Shown here one piece after another: positions 16,711-25,484 of a stretch of 64,000 bases of DNA (position 1 is its first letter; each line of letters begins with the position of its first letter). The stretch lies in the NCBI GenBank assembly GCA_014075275.1, contig CP046179.1, forward strand, positions 3,539,165 through 3,603,164. Reading direction: 5' to 3'. The DNA comes from Boseongicola sp. Lineage in GTDB: Bacteria; Pseudomonadota; Alphaproteobacteria; Rhodobacterales; Rhodobacteraceae. The notes below the pieces were generated by a model. The model saw only the letters and a list, made by a program, of their open reading frames with translations, made no database searches and was not told the DNA's origin. The translations under genes were made by a program, and so were the position numbers.

Positions 16711-17793
16711 TCAAGCTTGGTTCTTTTGTCGGTACTGGTCGAGGACCACCGCCGCGATGATGATACTACCCATAGCCATGAGCTGATATGATCCGTCGAG
16801 TTTGACGAACGTAAAGCCCGAGCGGATGACGCCGAGAACCATAGCGCCAAGTACTGTTCCGATGATTGAACCGCGCCCGCCGGTTAGGCTGATGCCGCCG
16901 ATAACCGCCATGGCAATGGCGAATAGTTCGTAGAATTCACCCATGCCGGCCTGTGCGGTTGAAGCCTTGGAACTGAGAACAATCCCTGCGAACGCTGCCA
17001 GCATTGAGGCGATCATGTAGACCGTTATCTTGTGGCGTTTGACATTGATGCCCGACATCCGCGCTGCGTCTTCATTGGAGCCGATTGCGTAGGTGTGCTT
17101 GCCATAAAGGGTGCGAGTCATGATGATGTGGAAGACGAACGCCAACAGGATAAACCAGACAACCGGCATCATGCCCGATCCGATAAAGGCATAAGAATCG
17201 GTCGGGAAGGAGATTGGGTTACCGCTGGACCACCACAGTGCGATACCGCGGCAGATAAGGAACATGCCCAAGGTCGCGATAAAAGGTGGAATACGAAGAT
17301 AAGCGATGAAGGTGCCGTTGATTGCGCCGATCATTCCGCCAAATGCTATGCCTATTACGACCGGAATTATGACCGGTAAGTCCATCGCCCAGGTGCCAAA
17401 AAGTGCTTTGGGATTTGGGTTTCCATTGACCAATTCAGTTTGACCAAAGCTCATCGCGATCATTGCGGTCGCGGCAACTAACGGACCCGAACTTAGGTCA
17501 ATGCCTGCTGTGATAATCACCTGGGTTACCCCAAGGGCGATAATGCCGATAATTGCCACCTGCAGGATGATAATCTGCAGTCTGGCTACGTTAAACATCC
17601 CGAAAATGCCGTCAAACCGGTCTTTGGTGTCAAAGAGAAAGCTTTGTCCCCTCATGTGAGGCAACAACTGCCCCATAATTTCGAAGATCACGATGATGAT
17701 TATCAACGCAAGTAAAATGTTCATCTCGTTGGGCCAAGACCTTTTGCTCTTGTCAAAAGTGAGCCCGCCAATGCCGTCGCTGGTGTTTGCCAT
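16711..17793 (-). CDS. Sugar ABC transporter permease
   Basis: Inner-membrane permease of 360 residues with eight to ten hydrophobic segments, of the RbsC/XylH-like family. Typical segments are LGVTQVIITAGIDLSSGPLVAATAMIAM near residue 90, GAINGTFIAYLRIPPFIATLGMFLICRGIAL and ITLTGGRGSIIGTVLGA-type text near the C-terminus (here ISLTGGRGSIIGTVLGAMVLG). It is followed by its ATPase. Upstream lie a hairpin and the remnant of the substrate-binding protein, so its native promoter has been lost and expression would depend on the IS or beyond. Confidence 0.85.
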   Translation of the reverse strand: MANTSDGIGGLTFDKSKRSWPNEMNILLALIIIIVIFEIMGQLLPHMRGQSFLFDTKDRFDGIFGMFNVARLQIIILQVAIIGIIALGVTQVIITAGIDLSSGPLVAATAMIAMSFGQTELVNGNPNPKALFGTWAMDLPVIIPVVIGIAFGGMIGAINGTFIAYLRIPPFIATLGMFLICRGIALWWSSGNPISFPTDSYAFIGSGMMPVVWFILLAFVFHIIMTRTLYGKHTYAIGSNEDAARMSGINVKRHKITVYMIASMLAAFAGIVLSSKASTAQAGMGEFYELFAIAMAVIGGISLTGGRGSIIGTVLGAMVLGVIRSGFTFVKLDGSYQLMAMGSIIIAAVVLDQYRQKNQA

Positions 17794-17848
17794 TTGCGTG
17801 ATGTTCCCAAATTGGCCCGAATATTGGCCGGGCTGTCCAATTCAAAAT

Positions 17849-17874
17849 CCGTGGCGGCAACGAAGCCGCCACGG
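17849..17874 (-). terminator. Intercistronic hairpin between binding-protein remnant and permease
   Basis: CCGTGGCGGC and GCCGCCACGG form a perfect 10-bp stem with a 6-base loop; on the transcribed strand it is followed by ATTTTG. Such a structure after a binding-protein gene usually lowers read-through so that the binding protein is made in excess over the permease. It supports the reading that an intact binding-protein gene once stood here. Confidence 0.6.
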
Positions 17875-17888
17875 AAAGTTTTCTTAGA

Positions 17889-17985
17889 TTAGTTAGCGCT
17901 CAGGAACTCATCCATGTTCTCTGGTGTCACCAGAACGAACGGAATGTAGACTTTGCTGTCTACATCTTCGCCGTTGATTGTCCGT
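17889..17985 (-). pseudogene. 3' stub of a sugar ABC substrate-binding protein gene, cut by the IS
   Basis: Reading leftward from the IS edge, the frame gives about 30 residues ending TINGEDVDSKVYIPFVLV, then TPENMDEFLSAN and a stop at 17891-17889. This is the characteristic C-terminus of a sugar-binding periplasmic protein (lobe-closing segment and short tail). Everything 5' of it is missing. The permease and ATPase directly downstream and the intercistronic hairpin confirm its identity as the binding-protein gene of this transporter. Confidence 0.7.
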
Positions 17986-18052
17986 CGTCAGGGTTTTGGG
18001 AACCAAGAGTTGCTTAAACAAGTAAAGAGTTTGGCTCGTCTGGTTGATGTTA

Positions 18053-19033
18053 TTATGCGGCGCGCTGTCTGTGATGCAAGCGCCGCGCTTCGAGCGTCTT
18101 TCGTTTGATCCTTTCCCGTTGTCTTAGAATGGCTTTGTCACGCCCGAAGTAGACGTCGGCGGGTGTGACGTTGTTCAGGCTCTCGTGGTAGCGCTTGTGA
18201 TTGTAGTGATCGACGAAGGCTTCGATCTGGGTTTCGAGGTCTCCCGGAAGGAAGTAGTTCTCCAATAGGATGCGGTTCTTCAGGGTTTGATGCCACCTCT
18301 CGATCTTGCCCTGTGTCTGGGGATGATATGGTGCGCCCCGAGAATGCTTCATGCCTTTGTCCTGCAGCCATTCAGCCAGATCGCCAGAGACGTAACTGGA
18401 CCCGTTGTCGCTGAGGAGGCGGGGTTTGTGGATGACGTGAACCTGATCGCACCCTGATGCTTGTAGCGCCAAATCCAGGGTGTCCGTCACGTCCTCTGCC
18501 CGCATGTTCGTGCAGAGTTTCCACGAGATGATGTAGCGGCTGTAGTCGTCCAGGATTGTGCTGAGATAGAACCAGCCCCAGCCAAGCACTTTGAGATAGG
18601 TGAAGTCGGTTTGCCAAAGCTGGTTGATCGCAGTGGTCTTGTCTTTGAACTCGTTTGCCGCCTTGAGCACGATAAAGGCCGGGCTGGTGATCAGATCGTG
18701 GGCCTTCAGGGCCCGATAGACTGAAGATTCCGAGACGAAGTAGCGCTCCCGATCCGTGAACGTCACTGCCAGTTCGCGCGGCGACAGCTCCGTCTCCTGC
18801 AGCGCCAGCTTGACGACCTTGCGCCGGACTTCGTCGGGGATGCGGTTCCAGACATGTCTGGGCTTAGGCGCTTGATCCACAAGGCCAGCGTCGCCGCGCT
18901 GCCGATACCGATCATACCAACGGTAAAATGTGGTGCGGGGGATGCCCAGCTTTGCCAATGTTCGACGAGCAGACAAATGCGACCCCTCAACAAGCCGGAT
19001 GATCTCCAACTTCTCAGATGCAGCATACCTCAT
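18053..19033 (-). CDS. IS3-family transposase OrfB (DDE integrase core)
   Basis: Transposase part of about 326 residues from an internal ATG, normally made as an OrfAB fusion by -1 frameshifting. An N-terminal helix-turn-helix (LSARRTLAKLGIPRTTFYRWY) precedes the rve integrase core with D in WQTDFTYLKVLG, D in RLLSDNGSSYVSGD and E in GKIERWHQTLKN, so the DDE triad is intact. A basic tail follows. The frame is complete, so the element may still be active. Confidence 0.85.
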   Translation of the reverse strand: MRYAASEKLEIIRLVEGSHLSARRTLAKLGIPRTTFYRWYDRYRQRGDAGLVDQAPKPRHVWNRIPDEVRRKVVKLALQETELSPRELAVTFTDRERYFVSESSVYRALKAHDLITSPAFIVLKAANEFKDKTTAINQLWQTDFTYLKVLGWGWFYLSTILDDYSRYIISWKLCTNMRAEDVTDTLDLALQASGCDQVHVIHKPRLLSDNGSSYVSGDLAEWLQDKGMKHSRGAPYHPQTQGKIERWHQTLKNRILLENYFLPGDLETQIEAFVDHYNHKRYHESLNNVTPADVYFGRDKAILRQRERIKRKTLEARRLHHRQRAA

Positions 19034-19404
19034 TCTTGGTCGCCCCCACCGCCGGTCATGCTTTTTTTGAGAAGACGCAGTTCCAGTGTTTGCTCGGCAA
19101 CGACCTCCTTCAGGTCTCGGGCTTCGCGGCGCAGGTCCTTGACTTCGTCGGTCGTAGCCGCACGCGCCGTATCTCCAGCAAGCCGCCGTTTGCCAGCTTC
19201 CATGAAGTCCTTGGACCATTTGTAGTAGATACCTTGAGATATTCCCTCACGACGGCACAACTCAGCAATGCTGTCTTCGCCACGCAAGCCATCCAGCACG
19301 ATCCGGATCTTCTCTTCTGACGAATACTGTTTGCGCGTCGCCCGTTTGATCTCTTTGACGATCTTCTCGCCGGGGCTCCTGCGAGTTCCAGTTGTCTGTC
19401 TCAT
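19030..19404 (-). CDS. IS3-family transposase OrfA
   Basis: DNA-binding protein of about 124 residues with a helix-turn-helix (YSSEEKIRIVLDGLRG, then IAELCRREGISQGIYYKW) and a C-terminal leucine-rich coiled coil (DLRREARDLKEVVAEQTLELRLLKK) for multimerisation with OrfB. ATG at 19404 is chosen because MRQTTGTRRSPGEK is a plausible N-terminus. It overlaps orfB by a few bases. Confidence 0.8.
   Translation of the reverse strand: MRQTTGTRRSPGEKIVKEIKRATRKQYSSEEKIRIVLDGLRGEDSIAELCRREGISQGIYYKWSKDFMEAGKRRLAGDTARAATTDEVKDLRREARDLKEVVAEQTLELRLLKKSMTGGGGDQE
19062..19068 (-). other. A7 slippery site for -1 frameshifting in the IS
   Basis: Seven A on the coding strand, in the context CTC AAA AAA AGC near the end of orfA. 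A -1 slip joins the orfA frame to the orfB frame (continuing KHDRRWGRPRMRY), which is how IS3 elements make the OrfAB transposase. Confidence 0.75.
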
Positions 19405-19483
19405 GTCCCACTCCTCAGTGGTTACGATGAGCCAACAACTCTCTCTTATCAAATTAACCTATTTGGACCCATAGGCGCTGACT

Positions 19484-20068
19484 TCAGACATTTCGCGCGG
19501 CCTGGGGCAGAAGTTTATAGACATAGGACAACATGCCGAGAATGCAGAATACACCAACATACGCGCCGAGCGCGTCCAAGTTCGAAAAGGGTTTAAGAAT
19601 GAAGAAGTAGTGGAATGCCGATAGAGCAAAAAACGTTCCCATAAGGCGATGCGTCCACATCCAAAGGTGATAGGGGATGAAAGTCGCGATAGAGATGATT
19701 ATCAGGATCAAGATTCCATAAAGGCTGATTTCGCCAGCGGTTTCGGCCACTTCCACCAACAGTGTTTCTGCTCCAATGTCGCGCATTTCAGCGTCGATGG
19801 TGTCGTGCAGCAGGATGGCAACCATGGCGCCGATCCCCAGCCATTTATGCAGAATATAGCTGCGGTCCAACCCGCCGAAGAGAAACTCGACGAATTTGAA
19901 GCGTGTCGCAATGATCTGAGTTATTGCCATTGCGATCAGGGCTGCCATGCCGAGATATTGGCTAAACAAGGCTATCGGGTCGAATTTTGCGGCAAGTGGC
20001 GGTAAAAAAGCGATTGGGGTTGCAAGGGCTACGGCAATCAGCGCGAGCCCTGATTTCTTAAGATGCAT
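19484..20068 (-). pseudogene. Ferric reductase-like transmembrane protein, 3' part deleted at the IS junction
   Basis: About 194 residues with five to six hydrophobic helices. His residues sit in LHKWLGIGAMVAILLHD and MWTHRLMGTFFALSAFHYF, spaced as haem ligands of the ferric reductase/NOX-type membrane domain. Family members usually continue into FAD- and NAD-binding domains after the last helix. Here the frame ends with LLPQAARNV and a TGA supplied at the IS border. The reductase half is therefore missing and the protein is probably inactive. ATG at 20068 (MHLKKSGLAL) is the likely start; 20101 is an alternative. Confidence 0.65.
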
Positions 20069-20237
20069 GGTCGTCCAGTCTTTCCCGATATTCCGGTGCA
20101 TATGTTGGCCAGTTGGACCCGCTTGTAAACGTCAAAGCGCTAAACCTTTGGCATAGATCGCCGACTTGCCTGTCGGTTTCAGATTGGTTAGCGCTGTGGC
20201 ATGCCCGCGTGGGCACATCCGGAGATAAGGGGCTGCG

Positions 20238-22427
20238 ATGGATCGCGCCGAGATCGTTCATCAGAATTTTCTGCGCCGCACAAAGGTGGGTGATCTTCCG
20301 CAGATGGCCGACATCGCGAGCGACTTAAGCCCGTTTGCAGCCATGGAGATTTATCGAGCGCAGGTTTTGAGCCGTGCATTGGATCGGCAAAGCCGGGTAA
20401 TGCAGAAGGCAGGCCAGGGTTACTATACTATTGGGGCCTCGGGTCACGAGGGGATGGCGGCTGTCGCGCTGGCAACGCGTCCAAGTGATCCCGCTTTTTT
20501 GCACTACCGTGATGCGGCCTTTCAAATTGCACGGGCGGGACAAGTGCCGGGACAGACTCCTGGTTGGGATTTGCTGTTGAGTTTCGCGTGTGCGGTAGAG
20601 GATCCCATTTCAGGTGGGCGCCACAAAGTGTTGGGATCGTATGATTTGATGATCCCGCCTCAAACATCGACGATTGCAAGTCATTTGCCCAAGGCGCTAG
20701 GCGCAGCTTATTCTCAGGGGGTTGCACGAAGGCATGTGCCCGAACATCGGGTGTTTGATCCAGATGCCATTGTGATCTGTTCGTTCGGGGACGCCTCGGC
20801 CAATCATTCAACGGCGCAGGGCGCTCTGAACGCAGCTGGCTGGGCGTCGGTTCAAGGGACGCCGCTGCCGCTGTTATTCATATGCGAAGACAATGGGATA
20901 GGTATTTCCGTTAAGACACCGAATGGGTGGATTGAAGCGACGATGAAACACCGCCCTGGGGTGAAATATTTTGCAGCGGACGGCTTGGACATGGTTGACA
21001 CCTACCGGGTCGCGAAAGAAGCATCGGACTATGTGCGTCAACAGCGCAAGCCTGCATTTCTGCATTTGTCCATGGTTCGACTCTACGGGCATGCTGGTGC
21101 TGACGTCGCAACGTCGTATCTTAGCCGGGCCGAGGTTGAGCGCGATGAAGACAACGATCCGCTGTTGAAATCTGCATCGCGTCTGCAAAGCGGGGGCATC
21201 GCGTCAGTGGACGAAGCGATGCGGTTCTATGTCGAAACAGAACTAAGGGTCGCGCGTCAGGCCGCGGAGGTAGTCAAGCGGCCACGGTTGCAAACTGCTG
21301 ATGAAGTCATGGCTACAATTGTGCCCCCTGTTCGTACGTGTCGCCCAAGCAATGGTCCAGATCCCGAGCGTCGCCGCGCTTTGCTTGGAGCCGATGCAGC
21401 GAGTGATGCGCCACAAACGATGAGCAAGTGTTTGAACATGGCTATGACGGATTTGATGCTGGAGCACACAGAAGTTGTGCTGATGGGCGAGGATGTCGGC
21501 AAAAAAGGCGGCGTTTATGGAGTGACGCAGAAGTTACAGGCGCGTTTTGGACCGGACCGGGTGATCGATACGCTTTTGGATGAGACGTCAATTTTGGGGC
21601 TTGGCATCGGAATGGGGCAGAACGGCTTCGTGCCAATCCCGGAAATTCAGTTCCTGGCCTATTTGCACAATGCCGAAGATCAGTTGCGGGGCGAGGCGGC
21701 GACATTGCCGTTTTTTTCGCAGGGCAAGTTCACCAATCCAATGGTGATCCGGGTCGCAGGATTGGGATATCAAAAGGGCTTCGGTGGGCATTTCCACAAT
21801 GACAACTCACTGGCTGTCTTGCGCGACATTCCTGGCCTGATCATTGCGTGTCCGTCCAACGGATGCGATGCGGCTTTGATGTTGCGCGAGGCGGTTCGGT
21901 TGACGAGGGAAGAGCAGCGAGTGGTGGTCTTTGTTGAGCCCATCGCACTTTATAATCACCGCGACCTGTTTGAGGACGGCGATGCCGGTTGGATGACTGC
22001 ATATCCGCATGACAATGAGCGTATTGGCTTGGATGAAATAGGCGTACACGGACGGGGGCGTGACCTGGCCATCGTTACATACGGTAATGGCCATATGCTT
22101 TCGCGCAAGGCTGCGAAAGTTCTGGATGAAAAGCACGGTGTGGCGACTCGCGTGATCGATTTGCGTTGGTTGGCTCCGTTGGCCGAGGATCGTCTGATTG
22201 AGGCGCTGGACGGCGTTGATAGTGTCTTAATCGTTGATGAATGCCGTCGCACGGGCGGTCAGGCTGAAGCGTTGATGGCGCTTATGACAGAGCGTGGGAT
22301 CGGGCGGTTTGGGCGGCATACTGCTGAAGACAGCTTCATTGCTACGGGCCCCGCTTTTGCGGCAACTTTGCCTAGAACTGATACGATCGTTGACGCAGCA
22401 CTGGAATTGGTGAGGCGGAAATCATGA
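20238..22427 (+). CDS. 2-oxoacid dehydrogenase E1 component, alpha and beta fused
   Basis: Thiamine-diphosphate enzyme of 729 residues joining alpha (about 1-370) and beta (about 400-729) E1 subunits of the branched-chain/acetoin type. The ThDP motif runs from GDASANHSTAQGALN to EDNGIGIS (around residues 183-220), and the beta part begins with MSKCLNMAMTDLMLEHTEVVLMGEDVG. It would decarboxylate a 2-oxoacid and transfer the acyl group to a lipoyl carrier. No E2 or E3 gene is nearby. It overlaps a FabD-like gene by 4 bases, so its acyl product may be meant for a dedicated pathway. Confidence 0.8.
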   Translation: MDRAEIVHQNFLRRTKVGDLPQMADIASDLSPFAAMEIYRAQVLSRALDRQSRVMQKAGQGYYTIGASGHEGMAAVALATRPSDPAFLHYRDAAFQIARAGQVPGQTPGWDLLLSFACAVEDPISGGRHKVLGSYDLMIPPQTSTIASHLPKALGAAYSQGVARRHVPEHRVFDPDAIVICSFGDASANHSTAQGALNAAGWASVQGTPLPLLFICEDNGIGISVKTPNGWIEATMKHRPGVKYFAADGLDMVDTYRVAKEASDYVRQQRKPAFLHLSMVRLYGHAGADVATSYLSRAEVERDEDNDPLLKSASRLQSGGIASVDEAMRFYVETELRVARQAAEVVKRPRLQTADEVMATIVPPVRTCRPSNGPDPERRRALLGADAASDAPQTMSKCLNMAMTDLMLEHTEVVLMGEDVGKKGGVYGVTQKLQARFGPDRVIDTLLDETSILGLGIGMGQNGFVPIPEIQFLAYLHNAEDQLRGEAATLPFFSQGKFTNPMVIRVAGLGYQKGFGGHFHNDNSLAVLRDIPGLIIACPSNGCDAALMLREAVRLTREEQRVVVFVEPIALYNHRDLFEDGDAGWMTAYPHDNERIGLDEIGVHGRGRDLAIVTYGNGHMLSRKAAKVLDEKHGVATRVIDLRWLAPLAEDRLIEALDGVDSVLIVDECRRTGGQAEALMALMTERGIGRFGRHTAEDSFIATGPAFAATLPRTDTIVDAALELVRRKS

Positions 22428-23455
22428 CAAGGACAGCCGTTTTGATCTGTCCGGGGCGCGGTTCTTACAACAAAGAGGACCTCGGGTATTTGGGGCGTCA
22501 TCACAGCAGTTCTAACTTCGTCCTTGGATTAGATGCGATCCGCTCTGCAGATGGCAATGAAACCGTCAGCGTATTGGACGGTTCCGGGGATTTCAAACTG
22601 GCAAAATTCTCGAAAGGTGATGTGGCGTCGCCGCTGATTTACGCATGCTCTTTTGCGGATGCGTACAGTTTGGCGGAAGACATTGAAGTTGTCGCGGTCA
22701 CCGGAAATTCGATGGGATGGTATACGACGCTGGGTGTAGCCGGAGCGGTATCAGCCGAGGATGGGTTTCGGATTGTCGACACGATGGGCGCATTGATGCA
22801 AGAGCACATGATCGGCGGACAGATAGTCTACCCCGTGTGGGGTAGCGACTGGGTGCCTGACAGTCTGCGCCGTGCGGAGCTGTTAGAGTTGATACGAGAA
22901 ATCGATTCTCGATCTAATCACGCGCTTGGTTTGTCGATTGATTTGGCCGGGGCGCTAGTCGTCGCTGGTAATGATCAGGGATTGAGTGCCTTTGAAGCCG
23001 CGGTGCCCCAAATCGCCAACAGATTTCCGATGCGACTGTCAAACCACGCGGCGTTTCACACCCAGTTACAAAATCCAGTATCGGAAATTGCGCAGAACGC
23101 GTTTGCAAACATGAAGTTTGGCCAACCCCGCGTTCCAATGGTTGATGGGCGCGGACACATCTGGTGGCCGAGTTGTAGCGATCCCAGTTTGCTGCGGAGC
23201 TACACATTTGGACAACAGATCGTAGAACCTTATGAATTTGGCACTGCGATCAGGGTGGCGGCACAGGAATTTGCGCCCGATATGTTCATCATATTGGGGC
23301 CTGGCACGACAATGGGTGGTGCCGTTGCACAGTCTTTGATCGGATGCGGATGGATGGAAATGAAGTCGAAGTCTGACTTCGAGGCTATTCAGGACAAATC
23401 TGAATTGCTGGTGTCGATGGCGCGAGCTGATCAGCGATCAATCGTAGAAGCATAA
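22424..23455 (+). CDS. FabD-like acyltransferase (ACP S-malonyltransferase superfamily)
   Basis: Protein of 343 residues with the acyltransferase nucleophile motif in a variant form, GNSMGW (residues 95-100, where FabD has GHSxG). The catalytic-His region is NHAAFHTQL near residue 207, and the N-terminal ICPGRGSYNKEDLG resembles the PGQGSQ segment. It may load an acyl group on a carrier protein. The variant motif and the coupling to a fused E1 make ordinary malonyl transfer for fatty-acid synthesis unlikely to be its role. Confidence 0.65.
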   Translation: MTRTAVLICPGRGSYNKEDLGYLGRHHSSSNFVLGLDAIRSADGNETVSVLDGSGDFKLAKFSKGDVASPLIYACSFADAYSLAEDIEVVAVTGNSMGWYTTLGVAGAVSAEDGFRIVDTMGALMQEHMIGGQIVYPVWGSDWVPDSLRRAELLELIREIDSRSNHALGLSIDLAGALVVAGNDQGLSAFEAAVPQIANRFPMRLSNHAAFHTQLQNPVSEIAQNAFANMKFGQPRVPMVDGRGHIWWPSCSDPSLLRSYTFGQQIVEPYEFGTAIRVAAQEFAPDMFIILGPGTTMGGAVAQSLIGCGWMEMKSKSDFEAIQDKSELLVSMARADQRSIVEA

Positions 23456-23471
23456 TTTCGCGCGGGTTCAA

Positions 23472-23642
23472 TTAGGCTTTGTTGGTCTTCCCAAGTGGAA
23501 CTACACGGTTGGCGCGTGGCTTGGCCAGGTGCGCAATCATCGTGCTGTTGCGGTAGTGAATGAAAAGCGTTGCCCCCTCAGGCTCGGCCAATGCCTCGGT
23601 CTGGGACCGGGTTTCAGTTGGAAAAGCAATAACGTTGCTCAT
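23472..23642 (-). CDS. Small hypothetical protein, 56 residues
   Basis: A complete short frame from ATG at 23642 to TAA at 23474-23472, beginning MSNVIAFPTETRSQTEAL and ending RVVPLGKTNKA. AGGAG lies 9 bases upstream of the start, a good ribosome-binding site. The MSNVIAFP-type opening is common among short uncharacterised alphaproteobacterial proteins. It converges with the FabD-like gene. Function unknown. Confidence 0.55.
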   Translation of the reverse strand: MSNVIAFPTETRSQTEALAEPEGATLFIHYRNSTMIAHLAKPRANRVVPLGKTNKA

Positions 23643-23752
23643 TGGTTAAGACTCCTGTTCGTCCAACTTCGTTAAGAACGTGCTAATGTGTCCTGATAAG
23701 GGCACAATTTAGGTAATTAGACGGATGAGATGTCGGTCGCGTGAATGTGTCG

Positions 23753-24682
23753 TTAGGGCAGAATTAAAAGCCAGAGCCAGACTGACAGGATAGAGGCTAG
23801 CGTTCCAAACAACACCGCTGAGGCGGCAACACGGCGGGCTGCACCATACATATTGGCAAAGAGGTAGGTGTTGATGCCGGGTGCCATGCTGGCGGTCAAA
23901 ACTGCTGATCGGAAAGCGTCTTTGTCTAGATTCATATTGGAGGCCAGCGCAAAAGTGATTGCCGGATGCAAGATTAAAGAAATTCCGCAAACCATTATGA
24001 TAACACGAATATCGCCTTGTGGGCGATATCGATATAGGACTCCGCCCAACCCAAAAAGAGCCGCCGGTATCGCAGCGCGGATCATCAGGTTAATGCTGTC
24101 GCTCAAGACCCCAGGAAGGGGCAAATTCGTGATGTTGACGATGAAGCCAAGGCCAATGCCGATGACAAGCGCATTACGAAACATCGAACGCAGCACCAGT
24201 TTGGTGGTCTGCATAGCTCCGGCACCGCGGCTTTTTGCAATTTCCATGGCGGTAACGCCAAGCATGTAACAAAATGGTGCGTGCATTGCGACAATTGCAA
24301 AGTTGCCGCCAAGCGCTTCGACTCCATATGCACGCTCGGTTATCGGCAAGCCCAAAAGCACCGAATTCGAGAATAATCCAACAAATCCAATTGCAACGCT
24401 ATCTACTGGGTTGCGTTTGAACAGGAACCGCGCGGCGATGAATGCTGCCAAAAATCCCCCGGCGGCTCCAAGGTAAAAGGACAAAAGCATGGGCAAATTG
24501 AAGTTTGCGCCCAGATCCAGTGTTGCGATGGCGTTGAACAATAGGCAGGGAATGGCAAAGGATTGGGTAAATTTCATTAACCCATCGACGCCAGTATCGG
24601 TGAACCAGCCTTTCCAAACCGCAAAATATCCGAACCCGATGATCAGGAACACGGGCAGGATGACGTCTAAAAGAGCCTGCAT
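23753..24682 (-). CDS. AEC family transporter (auxin efflux carrier family)
   Basis: Inner-membrane protein of 309 residues with about ten hydrophobic helices in two repeats of five. The N-terminus is LLDVILPVFLIIGFGYFAVWKGWF, and the second half has NLMIRAAIPAALFGLGGVLYRY and the C-terminal MAPGINTYLFANMYGAARRVAASAVLFGT, all typical of AEC (bile/auxin-type) carriers. Bacterial members export or import small organic acids such as malate. The substrate is not predictable. It starts 4 bases downstream of the MBL hydrolase gene and may be co-transcribed with it. Confidence 0.85.
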   Translation of the reverse strand: MQALLDVILPVFLIIGFGYFAVWKGWFTDTGVDGLMKFTQSFAIPCLLFNAIATLDLGANFNLPMLLSFYLGAAGGFLAAFIAARFLFKRNPVDSVAIGFVGLFSNSVLLGLPITERAYGVEALGGNFAIVAMHAPFCYMLGVTAMEIAKSRGAGAMQTTKLVLRSMFRNALVIGIGLGFIVNITNLPLPGVLSDSINLMIRAAIPAALFGLGGVLYRYRPQGDIRVIIMVCGISLILHPAITFALASNMNLDKDAFRSAVLTASMAPGINTYLFANMYGAARRVAASAVLFGTLASILSVWLWLLILP

Positions 24683-24686
24683 GGTA

Positions 24687-25484
24687 TCAGTCGTTCACTT
24701 CAAACTGTAACCCGTCGAAGGCGGGCTCGACGTTGTCAGGTGTGTCGCGGTCAACTTCTTCGAAGTCCATATCGATATGCATATTCGTCAGGATCGCACG
24801 TTTTGGCCTAGCTTTGGCGATCCATTCCAGAGAGCGTTCTAAGTGCGCGTGTGTTGGATGGGGCGTTCGGCGAAGGGCATCCAATACCCAAATATTGAGG
24901 TTGCTGACGGCTGGCCAAGAATGCTCTGGAATCTCTGCGACATCAGGCAGATATGCTACGTCCTTGATGCGAAATCCAAGGGCATCAATGGCACCGTGAT
25001 CCACTTCGAACGGGATAAATGTGATGTCACCGCCACTTCCGGATATCGTCACATCGCCGTCGATTGTATACATGTCCAGGATGGGCGGATAGGGCGAGCC
25101 TTGGGGTTGGACGAATGCATACCCGAAGCTGGCAAAAAGCCGTTCCTGTGTAGGTCCGTCAGCCCAGACCGCGACCCGGGTTTTCTGGTTGAAAACGATC
25201 ATACGCAGGTCGTCGATGCCATGGACATGGTCGGCGTGTCCGTGGGTGTAGATTACCGCATCAAGATTGCCGATATCTGCGGATAACAGTTGTTCGCGCA
25301 TATCCGGCGAAGTGTCGATCAATACGCGCGTCGTGCCAGCGTCAGAAACGCGTTCAACCAGCATCGAACACCGCCGCCGCCTGTTCTTCGGGTTTTCAGG
25401 GTCGCAAGCGCCCCAAAGACCGCCCAAACGCGGAACACCGCCGGAAGAGCCGCAGCCCAATATGGTGAACTTTAGCTTTGCCAT
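24687..25484 (-). CDS. MBL-fold metallo-hydrolase (PhnP-like)
   Basis: Soluble enzyme of 265 residues with the beta-lactamase-fold metal site THGHADHVHGIDDLR (HxHxDH around residues 80-85) and a further conserved His in FEVDHG. The opening LGCGSSGGVPRLGG is typical of the PhnP/RNase Z-like hydrolases. It is expected to cleave a phosphodiester, but the substrate is unknown. It overlaps tatD by 13 bases in the tmk-holB-tatD-MBL arrangement found widely in this bacterial family. Confidence 0.85.
   Translation of the reverse strand: MAKLKFTILGCGSSGGVPRLGGLWGACDPENPKNRRRRCSMLVERVSDAGTTRVLIDTSPDMREQLLSADIGNLDAVIYTHGHADHVHGIDDLRMIVFNQKTRVAVWADGPTQERLFASFGYAFVQPQGSPYPPILDMYTIDGDVTISGSGGDITFIPFEVDHGAIDALGFRIKDVAYLPDVAEIPEHSWPAVSNLNIWVLDALRRTPHPTHAHLERSLEWIAKARPKRAILTNMHIDMDFEEVDRDTPDNVEPAFDGLQFEVND

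Larger units (their letters stand above)
17983..19486 (-). mobile_element. IS3-family insertion sequence
   Basis: About 1.5 kb carrying overlapping orfA and orfB with a programmed frameshift heptamer. The ends carry imperfect inverted repeats: GTCAGGGTTTTGGGAACCAA (from 17987) and, on the opposite strand, GTCAGCGCCTATGGGTCCAA (from 19482) match at 13 of 20 positions. The right end reads TGAAGTCAG in the usual TG-start form. The exact left terminus is uncertain by a few bases. No target-site duplication is visible, and the two flanks come from different truncated genes, which points to a deletion. Confidence 0.8.

Noticed and set aside
17983..19486. Simple IS insertion into one gene
   Set aside because: The two flanks encode parts of unrelated proteins and no target duplication is seen.
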